Assembly (NCBI RefSeq): GCF_900111815.1 | Contig: NZ_LT630004.1 | Location: forward strand, 1,648,412 to 1,712,411 | Origin: Bacillus massilinigeriensis | GTDB lineage: Bacteria; Bacillota; Bacilli; Bacillales; Cytobacillaceae | DNA: 64,000 nt | Reading direction: 5' to 3' | Part shown: in pieces, positions 27,996-36,758 of the stretch | Layout: the number at the start of each line of letters is the position of its first letter | How positions within the stretch are numbered: position 1 is the first letter of the stretch | Notes under the pieces: model-generated | What the model was told of the DNA's origin: nothing | Seen by the model: the letters and a program-made list of their open reading frames with translations, nothing else | Databases searched by the model: none | Translations under genes and position numbers: made by a program

Positions 27996-29074
27996 TCTCC
28001 GCCACCTCTTTTGTCATCCATTTTCTTTTTAATTACCGTGCCTGTCGCATGGATTGCAACGCCTGCTGCTGTGAGAGCGGTTGCGGCCAATCCAACATTG
28101 TCAGGGTTGATGGTCGTTTGTGTTCCCGGTATTTTAGCTCTTCTCGTATAAAAAGGCCCGTTATCCCAAAAGCCTGCCTCAGAACAGCCAATGCATGGAT
28201 TTCCTGATTGAATGGGATAGCTGACTCCTCCATTCCAACGCATTTCCGCACAGCTATTATAGGTTGTTGGACCTTTACAGCCGACTTTGTACAAGCAGTA
28301 TCCCTGCTTCGAACCTTCATCATCGAAAGATTCGACAAACAGACCTGCATCAAAATATGCACGCCGATTGCATTTATCATGTATTCTGTGACGGTAAAAT
28401 GCCTTTGGCCTTCCTAGATGATCAAGTTCAGGAAGCTGTCCAAAAGTAATGATATGTCCAATCACCCCTGTCATGACTTCCGCAATCGGAGGACAACCTG
28501 GCACAAGCATAACTGGTGTATCTTTCATGAAGCTTGTTACAGGCTTTGCATTTGTTGGATTCGGACCAGCTGCAGGTATACCTCCCCAAGCAGCACAGCT
28601 GCCATAAGCAATAATCGCTTTAGCCCCTGCAGCCATCTCTTGGAAAGTTTCTTTTGCGTCAATGCCTCCCACAGTTAAACAGCCTTCTTCTGAAGGAAGG
28701 CTGCCTTCGACTGCGAGTATGTACTCGCCCTTATAATTTTTAAGGACATGATGCATCGCTTCTTCAGCTTGATGACCTGCAGCAGCTGATAGAACTTCCG
28801 TATACTCTAAAGAAATCATGTCCAAAAGAACACTTTCAGCCTTTGGATGGGTTGTGCGAATAAAAGATTCCGAACATCCTGTACAGTCTTGGAACTGCAG
28901 CCAGACTACCGGCACCCTCTCTTTCGTTTCCATTGCCTCGACCACTTTATCCGATTCGCTAAAGTCAAGTCCCATTGTTGCAGCTAGCGCTGTGCACATT
29001 TTTAGAAAGTCACGCCTTGACACTCCCTGATCAAGGACAGCCTGTAAAACTGTTTTTTTCCTTTTAGTAATCAT
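27992..29074 (-). CDS. hyaA: uptake [NiFe]-hydrogenase small subunit, Tat substrate
   Basis: The iron-sulfur subunit. The N-terminus has a twin-arginine signal SRRDFLKM near 19-26, so the folded heterodimer is exported by Tat. Cluster motifs include QDCTGCSES near 62-70, GSCAAWGG near 155, and CIGCSEAGFWD near 300. A C-terminal hydrophobic helix (about 328-352) anchors it at the membrane beside the cytochrome. 360 residues. The ATG follows GGGGGAGGGAG-type purines. The nearest tat genes, tatA and tatC, are just upstream. Confidence 0.97.
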   Translation of the reverse strand: MITKRKKTVLQAVLDQGVSRRDFLKMCTALAATMGLDFSESDKVVEAMETKERVPVVWLQFQDCTGCSESFIRTTHPKAESVLLDMISLEYTEVLSAAAGHQAEEAMHHVLKNYKGEYILAVEGSLPSEEGCLTVGGIDAKETFQEMAAGAKAIIAYGSCAAWGGIPAAGPNPTNAKPVTSFMKDTPVMLVPGCPPIAEVMTGVIGHIITFGQLPELDHLGRPKAFYRHRIHDKCNRRAYFDAGLFVESFDDEGSKQGYCLYKVGCKGPTTYNSCAEMRWNGGVSYPIQSGNPCIGCSEAGFWDNGPFYTRRAKIPGTQTTINPDNVGLAATALTAAGVAIHATGTVIKKKMDDKRGGGE

Positions 29075-29318
29075 TTCTACCTCTCCCTCCCCCTATTTAG
29101 GTATATATATTTAGTAAGGATTCACATCGAATGTATCATAATGCAAAAGATGCAGTCCTGAATTTTCAAGAACTGACACAAATTATCCCAAATTGTAGAA
29201 CAAACCAATGTACACGAACGCTTGGAATTCCCTTGTTTCCGCCTCTATCGTCGAATGTAGAGGGAATCCTGGAATCTAATCTTCATAGTGGTAATCCCCT
29301 ATTAATGATTCCTAAAAT
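29075..29318. other. hydrogenase operon upstream region
   Basis: About 245 bases between the tatC terminator and hyaA. It must hold the hydrogenase promoter, but I find no good SigA pair or sigma-54 site. It contains an inverted repeat CCTCTA-N10-TAGAGG at 29242-29263, about 170 bases before hyaA. A perfect Fnr site (TGTGA-N6-TCACA) is not present. Confidence 0.4.
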
Positions 29319-29347
29319 AAAAAAAAACCAGGCTTTCGATAGCCTGG
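29319..29347 (-). terminator. terminator after tatC
   Basis: Stem CCAGGCT/AGCCTGG (29328-29347) followed by nine T on the minus strand, ending the tat unit before the hydrogenase operon. Confidence 0.92.
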
Positions 29348-29354
29348 GGTTCAT

Positions 29355-30119
29355 CTATTCATTTTCATCGGCTGATTCATCATCGCCGTATTTTTCATTC
29401 CACTCTTTTTCCTTTTTTACCTTTCTCCGATAAACAATCTTTGACAAACTGATGCTGATTTCATAAAGGAGCAACAGTGGTATAGTGACGATAAAGTCCG
29501 ACATAAAGTCAGGTGGTGTAATAATGATTGCAATAAACACAAGAACAAAATATGCATATTTACGGAGTTTAACGAGTACATAAGGGTTAATGATACCAAG
29601 AGACGTTAGGAACATGACGACGACCGGAAGTTCAAAAAGCACACCGAATGGAAGCGTCATATGCATAATAAAACGGAAATAGCGATCAGCGGTGAAGTTA
29701 GTCACCATTAGATCTCCACCCAGTTCAACGAGAAACTTAAATACTGTCGGAAATATGACAAAGTACCCAAAACTAAGACCGACAATAAATAGAACGAACA
29801 AGGCAGGTATATAGGAAAGTGAGATTCTCCGTTCGCTCGGCTTCATAGCTGGCTTCACAAATAACCAAATCTGCATGGCGGCAACAGGTATCGTTCCTGC
29901 GATCGCAATCACCGTTGCAAGCATGAAGTACACCCAAATGATATCACTTGGACCAAGGACGATCAATTTAACGTCAAGGTCCCTGACAAAAAAACTGTAT
30001 ATTTCTTCGACGTAGACAAAACCTGCAATAAAAAAAACAAAAAAGGCAGCAACACAAATCATTAGCCTTTTTCTTAATTCTTCCAAATGGTCAACAATAT
30101 TTAATTCTTTATCTTCCAT
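29355..30119 (-). CDS. tatC: twin-arginine translocase subunit TatC
   Basis: The signal-binding subunit of the Tat exporter. IVDHLEELRKRLM at the N-terminus and six membrane segments through about residue 225 match TatC; FLVELGG and LPFGVLFELPVVVMFL are conserved loops. About 254 residues. ATG at 30119, behind GGAG, is chosen; a longer reading adds an unrelated leader. It is 75 bases from tatA with a hairpin between. Its place beside the hydrogenase operon suggests a dedicated exporter for HyaA-HyaB. Confidence 0.95.
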   Translation of the reverse strand: MEDKELNIVDHLEELRKRLMICVAAFFVFFIAGFVYVEEIYSFFVRDLDVKLIVLGPSDIIWVYFMLATVIAIAGTIPVAAMQIWLFVKPAMKPSERRISLSYIPALFVLFIVGLSFGYFVIFPTVFKFLVELGGDLMVTNFTADRYFRFIMHMTLPFGVLFELPVVVMFLTSLGIINPYVLVKLRKYAYFVLVFIAIIITPPDFMSDFIVTIPLLLLYEISISLSKIVYRRKVKKEKEWNEKYGDDESADENE

Positions 30120-30159
30120 ACATTTCTCCTGCCAAATCCGGAAATCGACCGGTTTTTTC

Positions 30160-30196
30160 AAAAAAAAAGGTGTAAGACAAAGTCTTCTCACACCTT
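30160..30196 (-). terminator. leaky terminator between tatA and tatC
   Basis: On the minus strand AAGGTGT...AAGAC pairs with GTCTTACACCTT (three-base bulge, loop TTT) and is followed by nine T. It overlaps the tatA stop. Partial termination here would make TatA in excess over TatC. Confidence 0.65.
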
Positions 30197-30398
30197 ATTT
30201 GGTCACTTTTGCCGCTTCTTTCTTTTCGTCTTCAAACTCTTCCATTACATCGCTTGTAAGCTCGCGTGTTGATTTCTTGAATTCACGAAGCGTCTGGCCA
30301 AATGCGCGTCCAATTTCAGGAAGCTTCTTTGGTCCAAAAATGATTAGAGCTAAAACTAGTATAAGAATTAATCCAGGAACTCCGATGTTTGAAAGCAT
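30195..30398 (-). CDS. tatA: twin-arginine translocase subunit TatA
   Basis: The pore-forming Tat subunit, 67 residues: a short N-terminal membrane helix ([17 protein letters not shown]), the [14 protein letters not shown] hinge and amphipathic helix, then a charged tail. ATG at 30398 behind AAGGAG. A probable -10 TATAAT lies at 30437-30442. With tatC it forms a two-gene Tat system next to its likely cargo. Confidence 0.95.
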   Translation of the reverse strand: MLSNIGVPGLILILVLALIIFGPKKLPEIGRAFGQTLREFKKSTRELTSDVMEEFEDEKKEAAKVTK

Positions 30399-30568
30399 GA
30401 AGTAACAACTCCTTCTTTAAATGTGAATCTACCATGATTATATGGTATTTATGCTAGCAGGGAAAGCAAAACAACAAATGTTCATATCTTCTACATAAAT
30501 TTCTTTTAATATTAGCAGTATTATATTATTATTCCAGTACAATGATGATTCTATCGCTAAATGGTCAT

Positions 30569-31834
30569 TTATACAAGTAAATTAAACAATTGGTTATCCT
30601 TATTTATTTCGAGATAGCCAAATCCTTTGCTATTCATTCTTTCAATCAGAGCGTGGTAATCATGCTTTTTTCTCAATTCTATTCCCACAAGTGCAGGTCC
30701 GCTGTCTTTATTGTTTTTCTTCGTGTACTCAAATCTGGTGATATCGTCGGTAGGACCGAGCACATAATCCAAAAATTCTCTCAACGCTCCCGCACGCTGA
30801 GGAAAATTGACTATGAAGTAATATAGCAACCCTTCATGCAGTAAGGATCTTTCCTTGATTTCCTGCATTCGGCCAATCTCATTGTTCCCTCCACTGATAA
30901 TGCAGACAACGGTCTTGCCTTTGATTGCTTCCTTCATGCTTTCAAGTGCCGCGATTGGGAGTGCTCCAGCAGGTTCCGCTACAATGGCGTGCTCATTATA
31001 TAACTCAAGGATTGAGGTGCACACCTTGCCTTCTGGGACAACGATAATGTCATCGACAAGGCCTCTAAGTATATCAAAGGTTTTTTGCCCAACTTGCTTT
31101 ACAGCAGCACCATCAACGAAAGTTTCAATTTCAGCCAATTCCCTCACTTGCCCATATTCAATAGAAGCTTTCATGGATGCTGCACCCGCAGGTTCTACGC
31201 CAATCATCTTCGTAGATGGTGATACGCTTTTAATGTATGTAGACACACCAGCCATCAAACCCCCGCCACCAATGGAACCTAAACAATAGTCTACAGTTTC
31301 TTCACAATCATTCATTATCTCAACTGCGACAGTTCCTTGTCCCGCTATGACCTTTTCATCATCAAAAGGGTGAATGAACGTGCCCCCTTCTTCATTGCAA
31401 CACGCTAACGCCATATTATAAGCATCATCAAATGAATCGCCAGAAAGAATAATTTCAACAAACTCCCTTCCAAACATTTCAACTTGGCTTACTTTTTGTC
31501 TAGGTGTCGTGGCCGGCATAAAAATTTTCCCCTTCATTCCGAGTTGCCTGCACGCGTATGCGACTCCCTGAGCATGATTTCCTGCACTTGCGCATACCAC
31601 TCCATTTTCAATATCCTTTGCCACCATTTTCATACAATAAAACGCACCTCTTAATTTAAAAGAGCGGACATACTGGAGGTCTTCCCTTTTTAAAAATACA
31701 TTGCAGCCATATTTTTCAGACAGTCTCTCGTTCCTTTGAAGAGGCGTGTGCGCTACAATTTCTTTTAGATGTCTGTATGCGATTAAAATATCCTCGACTT
31801 GCAGCCATTTTTTCGTTGAGATTCCTGATTCCAT
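30569..31834 (-). CDS. ilvA: threonine ammonia-lyase
   Basis: A PLP enzyme that deaminates threonine to 2-oxobutanoate, the first step of isoleucine synthesis. SFKLRGAFY near 57-65 holds the PLP lysine, GSIGGGGLMAG near 182 binds phosphate, and a C-terminal ACT-like regulatory domain starts near 330 (YYFIVNFPQRAGALREFLD). 421 residues, the Bacillus IlvA size. ATG at 31834 is behind AAAGGTGAG; a GTG 12 bases upstream is less likely. Its former neighbour ypmP is separated by the hydrogenase island. Confidence 0.95.
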   Translation of the reverse strand: MESGISTKKWLQVEDILIAYRHLKEIVAHTPLQRNERLSEKYGCNVFLKREDLQYVRSFKLRGAFYCMKMVAKDIENGVVCASAGNHAQGVAYACRQLGMKGKIFMPATTPRQKVSQVEMFGREFVEIILSGDSFDDAYNMALACCNEEGGTFIHPFDDEKVIAGQGTVAVEIMNDCEETVDYCLGSIGGGGLMAGVSTYIKSVSPSTKMIGVEPAGAASMKASIEYGQVRELAEIETFVDGAAVKQVGQKTFDILRGLVDDIIVVPEGKVCTSILELYNEHAIVAEPAGALPIAALESMKEAIKGKTVVCIISGGNNEIGRMQEIKERSLLHEGLLYYFIVNFPQRAGALREFLDYVLGPTDDITRFEYTKKNNKDSGPALVGIELRKKHDYHALIERMNSKGFGYLEINKDNQLFNLLV

Positions 31835-31930
31835 ACAGCATCTCACCTTTCCTTACATATTAATTTGTACATTATAACATGAAAGAAAGGATGTTTTTTA
31901 AAACATTTGGAAAGTTTGCTTTATCTAAAA

Positions 31931-31962
31931 GAAAACCCCTTCCCGCAAAAAGCAAAAAGGGG
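31931..31962 (-). terminator. terminator after dfrA
   Basis: Stem CCCCTT/AAGGGG (31936-31962, 15-base loop) followed by TTTTCTTTT on the minus strand. Confidence 0.75.
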
Positions 31963-31968
31963 CTTAAC

Positions 31969-32457
31969 TTATACCTTTTTACGATAAATAATAAATTCAT
32001 AATCGTAAGGGTTTTTATCATTTTTTATTCCATTTTCCTGCCAGTCCTTCTCCCATTCTGCTAGATCAACAAAAGGGAAAAAAGTATCTCCTTCAAAATT
32101 TTCGTGAATTAGGGTAACAACCAGCTTGTCGGCGTAAGGCAGGGTTTCTTTAAAAATCTCTGCACCTCCGATGACAAAAACCTCCTCGCCCTTATTAGCA
32201 GCCCATTCCATCAATGCAGGAACGGAGTGTAGAACGATACAGCTTTCACTTTTATAATCCTTATTCCTCGTAATGATAATATTTTCTCTGCCTGGAAGAG
32301 GTTTTCCGATAGATTCATGTGTTTTTCTGCCCATTGCAATAGCATGCCCTAACGTTGTTTTCTTAAAAAACTTTAAATCTTCCGGCAGATGCCATGGAAG
32401 TTCGTTATCCTTTCCTATTAACCCGTTGTCATCCATTGCCCACATCAAAGAAATCAT
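31969..32457 (-). CDS. dfrA: dihydrofolate reductase
   Basis: Reduces dihydrofolate to tetrahydrofolate with [29 protein letters not shown] at the start, [17 protein letters not shown] near 41-57 and [13 protein letters not shown] near 95 are the substrate and cofactor loops. 162 residues. It overlaps the thyA stop by 4 bases, the usual coupling that regenerates the folate used by thymidylate synthase. Confidence 0.97.
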   Translation of the reverse strand: MISLMWAMDDNGLIGKDNELPWHLPEDLKFFKKTTLGHAIAMGRKTHESIGKPLPGRENIIITRNKDYKSESCIVLHSVPALMEWAANKGEEVFVIGGAEIFKETLPYADKLVVTLIHENFEGDTFFPFVDLAEWEKDWQENGIKNDKNPYDYEFIIYRKKV

Positions 32458-33251
32458 ACACTGACCACCCCTTTAATATGTGGGTGTGGATCGTACCCTT
32501 CCAAGGTAAAATCATCATATTGGAAGGAAAAAATATCCTTAACTTCAGGATTCAGCTTCATTTGCGGAAGCTCTTTTGGCTCCCTTGAAAGCTGAAGCTT
32601 CACTTGTTCTAAATGATTCGTGTAAATATGCGCATCACCAAGAGTATGGATGAACTCTCCTGGCTCATAGCCTGCCACTTGCGCAACCATCAGTGTAAGA
32701 AGGGCATAGGAGGCTATATTGAAAGGGACTCCAAGAAAAATATCTGCAGACCTTTGATATAACTGACAGGAAAGTTTGCCATCTGCTACATAGAACTGGA
32801 ATAAGCAGTGGCATGGCGGCAATGCCATTGTATCGACATCCGCGACGTTCCAAGCACTGACAATCATCCTGCGGGAATCCGGATTATTTTTAAGCTGTTC
32901 CATTAGAATGCTGATTTGGTCAATATTCCTGCCATCGGGAGCAGGCCAGGATCTCCACTGATGACCATAGACTGGTCCCAGGTTGCCTTCTTCATCTGCC
33001 CATTCATTCCATATCCTAACCCCGTTATCCTGTAGATAGCGAATATTAGTATCGCCTTGAAGGAACCAAAGCAGTTCATGGATAATGCTTTTTAAATGCA
33101 ATTTTTTTGTTGTCATTAGAGGAAAACCTTCCCCCAGATTGTACCTCATTTGGTAACCGAATGTGCTGATTGTTCCTGTTCCTGTGCGGTCTTCTTTTCG
33201 TGTACCAAATTGAAGCACATGCTCGCATAAATCTAAATACTGTTTCAACAT
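32454..33251 (-). CDS. thyA: thymidylate synthase (ThyA type)
   Basis: Makes dTMP from dUMP with methylene-tetrahydrofolate. Two hundred sixty-five codons; the catalytic cysteine is in [13 protein letters not shown] near 146, and [13 protein letters not shown] near 126 and the YDPHPHIKG tail are conserved. This is the short form (ThyB of B. subtilis). ATG at 33251, behind AAAGGGGG, is favoured. It begins only 26 bases after the protease gene, so read-through from that gene is possible. Confidence 0.97.
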   Translation of the reverse strand: MLKQYLDLCEHVLQFGTRKEDRTGTGTISTFGYQMRYNLGEGFPLMTTKKLHLKSIIHELLWFLQGDTNIRYLQDNGVRIWNEWADEEGNLGPVYGHQWRSWPAPDGRNIDQISILMEQLKNNPDSRRMIVSAWNVADVDTMALPPCHCLFQFYVADGKLSCQLYQRSADIFLGVPFNIASYALLTLMVAQVAGYEPGEFIHTLGDAHIYTNHLEQVKLQLSREPKELPQMKLNPEVKDIFSFQYDDFTLEGYDPHPHIKGVVSV

Positions 33252-33277
33252 TTGACCCCCTTTGATTAGCATGCTTC

Positions 33278-34018
33278 CTATTTTAACGCAGCATTGCCAT
33301 TAACGAAAGTTTTCTCTAGGTTACATATCCTTGAGATAAACTTGTAAGTATTTGGTGCTTTCTCTTGCAGTTCCGCGCTCGTAGATTTGCTGTAGTAAAG
33401 CATGGCAAATGACTCTGCAAAATACTCTTCTGGGTAGTCCAGCATGTATCGGCGGTTCGGAAAAAGCCGTTCCTTTTCCTCCTCCCATACCGAAAGAAAC
33501 TCTTTGTTATCGCGAATGCGATCAAACAATAAGCGATCGACGGAATGGGCAAGCTCATGAAGTTCCAAGTTAACCGATCCATGCCCTTTTCCTTTTTCAC
33601 TAGCACCAATTTTTACTAGTACAAGAGCTGTACCGCCTACTCCGGGAATATCATCCCAAGTTATATTTGAAGAATATCCACGCGGCTTGACACCGGAAAA
33701 ACTTGACATATTAGGTTGATCTGTTAGCTTTCCATTGAAAAGCTGAACTTTGATGCCCTTTTCTGCGATTCTCTTTAACAGTTTCTCAGGAAGGTTTCCC
33801 AGCCGCTCAATGATAGCAAATGCTTCCTTTTCATCGAAAGACCCTTCCGGAAGTATAACAACTCTTCCCAGAAGGCCTTTGGAACTGCCTTCCATTGTGG
33901 TGTATAATGAGACACGCTGATAGTCTCTTAACAGCTTGCCACTAGTATATGCATGCATGCTCCCCGGTAATAACACGATGAATACAGAGAGGAAAACCAG
34001 TACTTGAAGGAACTTCAT
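33278..34018 (-). CDS. secreted lethal-factor-like zinc metallopeptidase (Pro-Pro endopeptidase type)
   Basis: A secreted protein of about 246 residues with a signal peptide ([22 protein letters not shown]). The zinc motif [15 protein letters not shown] near 154-168 and the downstream [14 protein letters not shown] near 198-211 form the gluzincin site, and [11 protein letters not shown] near 222 is the terminal signature. The arrangement is that of the anthrax lethal factor catalytic domain and of the short PPEP proteases that cut between prolines. The ATG at 34018 is three codons inside a second ATG; the weaker spacing leaves this open. A Fur-box-like sequence lies about 45 bases upstream. 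Its target is unknown. Confidence 0.78.
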   Translation of the reverse strand: MKFLQVLVFLSVFIVLLPGSMHAYTSGKLLRDYQRVSLYTTMEGSSKGLLGRVVILPEGSFDEKEAFAIIERLGNLPEKLLKRIAEKGIKVQLFNGKLTDQPNMSSFSGVKPRGYSSNITWDDIPGVGGTALVLVKIGASEKGKGHGSVNLELHELAHSVDRLLFDRIRDNKEFLSVWEEEKERLFPNRRYMLDYPEEYFAESFAMLYYSKSTSAELQEKAPNTYKFISRICNLEKTFVNGNAALK

Positions 34019-34060
34019 GCAAATCATCTACCTTTCAGGGGGGAATCCGTGAAACTTCAA

Positions 34061-34079
34061 ATAAATGATAATCATTCTT
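34061..34079. promoter_or_regulatory. candidate Fur box
   Basis: AATGATAATCATT forms the core; aligned to the 19-mer Fur consensus, 14 of 19 bases match by hand count. It lies 43-61 bases before the protease start, next to an AT-rich promoter region. Confidence 0.5.
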
Positions 34080-34300
34080 TATATAAAATAAGAAACTTCA
34101 CTTGTACTTTGATTATATCCGGCCAAATGGCCCCATCATCAAAATTATACCATATGATCATAGCCTTACAGAATGCGAGTTAGCTGTGAAAAAACAGGAA
34201 AGAAAAGAATGGAAGATTCCCATTTCCAGGGTTTGGTTTTTCAGATTTTTTTTGTCTGTCTCACCTTGTGTATCGGGCACCGGAATAGTAATCCTGGCTC
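34080..34300. other. intergenic region, little recognised
   Basis: Between the TerD gene and the protease gene. AT-rich, probably holding the protease promoter and the TerD terminator, but no strong hairpin is visible. A plus-strand reading frame of 87 codons here lacks a ribosome binding site. Confidence 0.4.
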
Positions 34301-34894
34301 TTATATATAGCAATCTGCTATTTCCTTTAAGTTCTCCGCTCGCATTCCTTCTCCAACAGCTGTAAACCGCCAGCCATTTACTCGTCTTTCTAACTCTCCC
34401 ACAATCAAACTTGTTTTCCAAGAATAATCCTCTGTTAAACTATACCTAACAAGGTCCTTATTGTTGTCACTTTCAGCAATCCTTATGTAAGCATTGTTCA
34501 ACATTCCAAAATGGTGCTTTCTCTTACGGCTATTATATATATTGACGACAAATACCAGCTTACATATACGGGGGGTAATCTTGTCAAGCGTAACAAGGAT
34601 TTGTTCATCATCCCCACTGCCTATCCCACTTAAATTATCACCAGTATGTTTGATTCCTTCATCAACGCTTTTCAGATTTCCATAATGAATAACATCTTGG
34701 TTGCCGTGTAGCATACCGTCTTCTTCGAGCATTAGCACAGAAGCATCACAGTCAATATCTGCACTAGGAACACCTAGAAACTTCTCCATTAGCAAAGAGC
34801 GCCAGCTTCTAATTGGATCCCACCCAAGTCCAACAATAAACGTTCCTTCTCTCCCAATATGGAGATAGCCCCCTTTTTTAAGCTGTACTGTCAT
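34301..34894 (-). CDS. TerD family protein
   Basis: A calcium-binding beta-sandwich protein of the tellurium/stress response family, 197 residues. CDASVLML near 49, HTGDNLSGIGSGDDEQILVTL near 83-103 and NIYNSRKRKHHFGMLNNAYIRI near 118-139 are the usual calcium and core motifs. Such proteins act in the cytoplasm with TerC membrane proteins. Strong site GAAAGGAGG. A TerC gene lies 380 bases away on the same strand but is separately transcribed. Confidence 0.9.
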   Translation of the reverse strand: MTVQLKKGGYLHIGREGTFIVGLGWDPIRSWRSLLMEKFLGVPSADIDCDASVLMLEEDGMLHGNQDVIHYGNLKSVDEGIKHTGDNLSGIGSGDDEQILVTLDKITPRICKLVFVVNIYNSRKRKHHFGMLNNAYIRIAESDNNKDLVRYSLTEDYSWKTSLIVGELERRVNGWRFTAVGEGMRAENLKEIADCYI

Positions 34895-34991
34895 TCGGCT
34901 TCCTCCTTTCTTTTATTCCTATTATTCCATCACATTTTCAAAGTTCCCGCATATATTATAGTACTATTCGCATAAAGTAGGTGAACCAGCT

Positions 34992-35234
34992 TTGCGTGCT
35001 AAAAGGCGATACCGGGAAGAACTTGAGGATAAGGATATAGAAATGTTGCTTCAAACATTGAGTTCAGGGAAATTAATTCTGCTGGATATCATTTTTCTTT
35101 CGTTTATCTCCCTTTTTTTCATTATTCCTCCCCAATCCCCACTATACTATTACCCGATTGTGTTTGCTTGTATATTTATATCGGCTGCCAGTTTATTCGC
35201 TTTCATACATTGGATATTCAAAAAAAAGGCATAG
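34992..35234 (+). CDS. small two-segment membrane protein
   Basis: An 80-residue protein with a charged N-terminus (RAKRRYREELEDKD), two membrane segments (about 26-45 and 54-75) and a lysine tail. It starts with TTG, with AGGTGA six bases upstream. No family recognised. It is convergent with the TerC gene and its stop lies inside the terminator of that gene, so the 3' ends overlap. Confidence 0.6.
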   Translation: MRAKRRYREELEDKDIEMLLQTLSSGKLILLDIIFLSFISLFFIIPPQSPLYYYPIVFACIFISAASLFAFIHWIFKKKA

Positions 35235-35260
35235 CTGCTATTAATGCTAGCAACTATGCC
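35220..35260 (-). terminator. terminator after TerC gene
   Basis: Stem AGGCATAG-TGCTA / TAGCA-CTATGCCT with a short loop, followed by seven T on the minus strand. It overlaps the stop of the convergent 80-residue gene. Confidence 0.85.
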
Positions 35261-35270
35261 TGGCAGTCTA

Positions 35271-36059
35271 CTATTGGACATCCTTCCTGCTGTAACGTTC
35301 CGGATTTTTCTTCTTTCTGTAAAAATGGACAAGGAAGGTAGCTCCAAACGTGATAAGCAGCAGGATAAAAAAGTCTTTGTGCTCTATATGAATGCCGAAA
35401 ACTCCCGCAAACATCTTCGCAGCGATAATTCCTATAAGAATATAAGCACTCGTTTCAAGCTCAGGTATTCTTTCAATTAGCTGAAGGAATACACCGGCGA
35501 CACCTCTCATCATCAATACACCGATCATCCCGCCGAGTAGAAGCACCCATGGTTCTTGGCTGATTCCAAAAGCCGCGAGCACGCTGTCAACAGAAAAGGC
35601 AATGTCCATTAATTCCACCGCAGCAACCGTTCCCCAAAATGTACCGAACAAACGCATTAAAATTCCTGACTTAGACATTTCCTCCTGTTCTTGGGAAGGA
35701 GCATCTCCTTGCTTTCTTTTATCCAAAAAGTACTTGATTGATAGCCACGCTAAGTATGCTGACCCAAGTACTTTAACCCACCAAAGCTTAATCAGGAACA
35801 CACCAACACCTATTGCTATAAAACGAAAGATATAAGCACCTATTAATCCGTAGAAAAGTGCCTTTCTGCGCTTTTCTTCAGGAAGAGGCTTTACCATCAC
35901 AGCAAGTACAAGCGCGTTATCTGCGGAGAGGAGGCCTTCCATTATAACAAGCGAACCGATAAGTCCCCATGCTACTGGATCCTGTAAAACCTTTTGCCAC
36001 ATTTCCCAGTCGAAAAACAGTGCATACGTATCTACAATACCTTGCAAAATATCAGACAT
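35271..36059 (-). CDS. TerC family membrane protein
   Basis: A 262-residue integral membrane protein with about seven segments. Conserved acidic residues of TerC appear in MEGLLSADNALVLAVMV near 40-56 and MDIAFSVDSVLAAFG near 150. Bacillus members (YceF/YkoY) take part in manganese loading of exported proteins and manganese efflux; this is the likely role. It is a single gene. No yybP-ykoY riboswitch fits in the 117 bases before it. Confidence 0.88.
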   Translation of the reverse strand: MSDILQGIVDTYALFFDWEMWQKVLQDPVAWGLIGSLVIMEGLLSADNALVLAVMVKPLPEEKRRKALFYGLIGAYIFRFIAIGVGVFLIKLWWVKVLGSAYLAWLSIKYFLDKRKQGDAPSQEQEEMSKSGILMRLFGTFWGTVAAVELMDIAFSVDSVLAAFGISQEPWVLLLGGMIGVLMMRGVAGVFLQLIERIPELETSAYILIGIIAAKMFAGVFGIHIEHKDFFILLLITFGATFLVHFYRKKKNPERYSRKDVQ

Positions 36060-36093
36060 TCAAACTTCCTCCACTTTCTTAGTTGCTCTCCAG

Positions 36094-36115
36094 AAAGGCC
36101 CGGCAAAGCCGAGCC
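36094..36115 (-). terminator. probable terminator after ypjP
   Basis: Stem GGCTCGGC/GCCGGGCC, loop TTT, then TTTCT on the minus strand. The short T run makes it weak. Confidence 0.6.
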
Positions 36116-36176
36116 CTCTGGTGTTATGACTTTCGTTATTTTATACGGAATACATCTATTACGCAAAATATTTTGA

Positions 36177-36758
36177 TCAACTTCTCCACTTAGGAGGAGT
36201 ATTCTTATCCCAATATATCGAGCCCAAATTATGATGCTCTTGAAAGTTATCTTGGTGCACATGGTAATGAAAATTAAACCAGAATCCTTCTTTAGGAGGA
36301 TTCTCCCTTCTAACGTGAAAACGAATTAGATCCTGCATTTCCTCCCCTTTAATATGAAAAATCTTTTCAGAGTAGCCTCCTCCAGGTTCTTCGGAAATCG
36401 TGAGGCTTTCAAGCTTTTCTTCTGGATATTGCTGTGAAAATTCTGCGATAGCAGCTTCAATGTTTGGTAGAATCGCCTGCCTGAATTCATCTTCGATTAC
36501 CGGTCCAATTCTTTTTCCGAATTTTTCGAAGGATTGCTGTTCCGCCTCCATAATTGCATGATTTAGGAACTTGTCTCTTATACCTTTCCCTTCAAACAAC
36601 AGCGTTTTCTGTTCCACCGCAGCAGAGCGATTCTGTGAAGGAGATTCTTCACCTCTGGAAGGGGGAGAAAGGAGAACATTCGCCTGTGCAGGAGTTACAA
36701 GCCCTAGTGTAAGTGCTGAAACAAATACAACGAGAATTTTCCTAATCCAAGTACGCAT
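36177..36758 (-). CDS. ypjP: YpjP-like secreted protein
   Basis: A 193-residue protein with a signal peptide ending near TPAQA, then a proline/serine linker (about 28-48) and a helical/beta domain ending in HYHVHQDNFQEHHNLGSIYWDKNTPPKW. It matches YpjP, a Bacillus protein near thyA. Histidine-rich segment near 165-178 could bind a metal. Function unknown. ATG has a weak purine stretch before it. Confidence 0.78.
   Translation of the reverse strand: MRTWIRKILVVFVSALTLGLVTPAQANVLLSPPSRGEESPSQNRSAAVEQKTLLFEGKGIRDKFLNHAIMEAEQQSFEKFGKRIGPVIEDEFRQAILPNIEAAIAEFSQQYPEEKLESLTISEEPGGGYSEKIFHIKGEEMQDLIRFHVRRENPPKEGFWFNFHYHVHQDNFQEHHNLGSIYWDKNTPPKWRS

Noticed and set aside
29075-29318. Possible Fnr-type site TGTGA-N6-TCACA before hyaA
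   Set aside because: Only one half-site (TGTGA) is found; the other half does not match.
30855-31289. A 144-codon plus-strand frame opposite ilvA
   Set aside because: Antisense to a conserved enzyme with intact motifs; no start signals.
36060-36176. yybP-ykoY manganese riboswitch before the TerC gene
   Set aside because: Only 117 bases are available, part of which is the ypjP terminator; no conserved core is visible.
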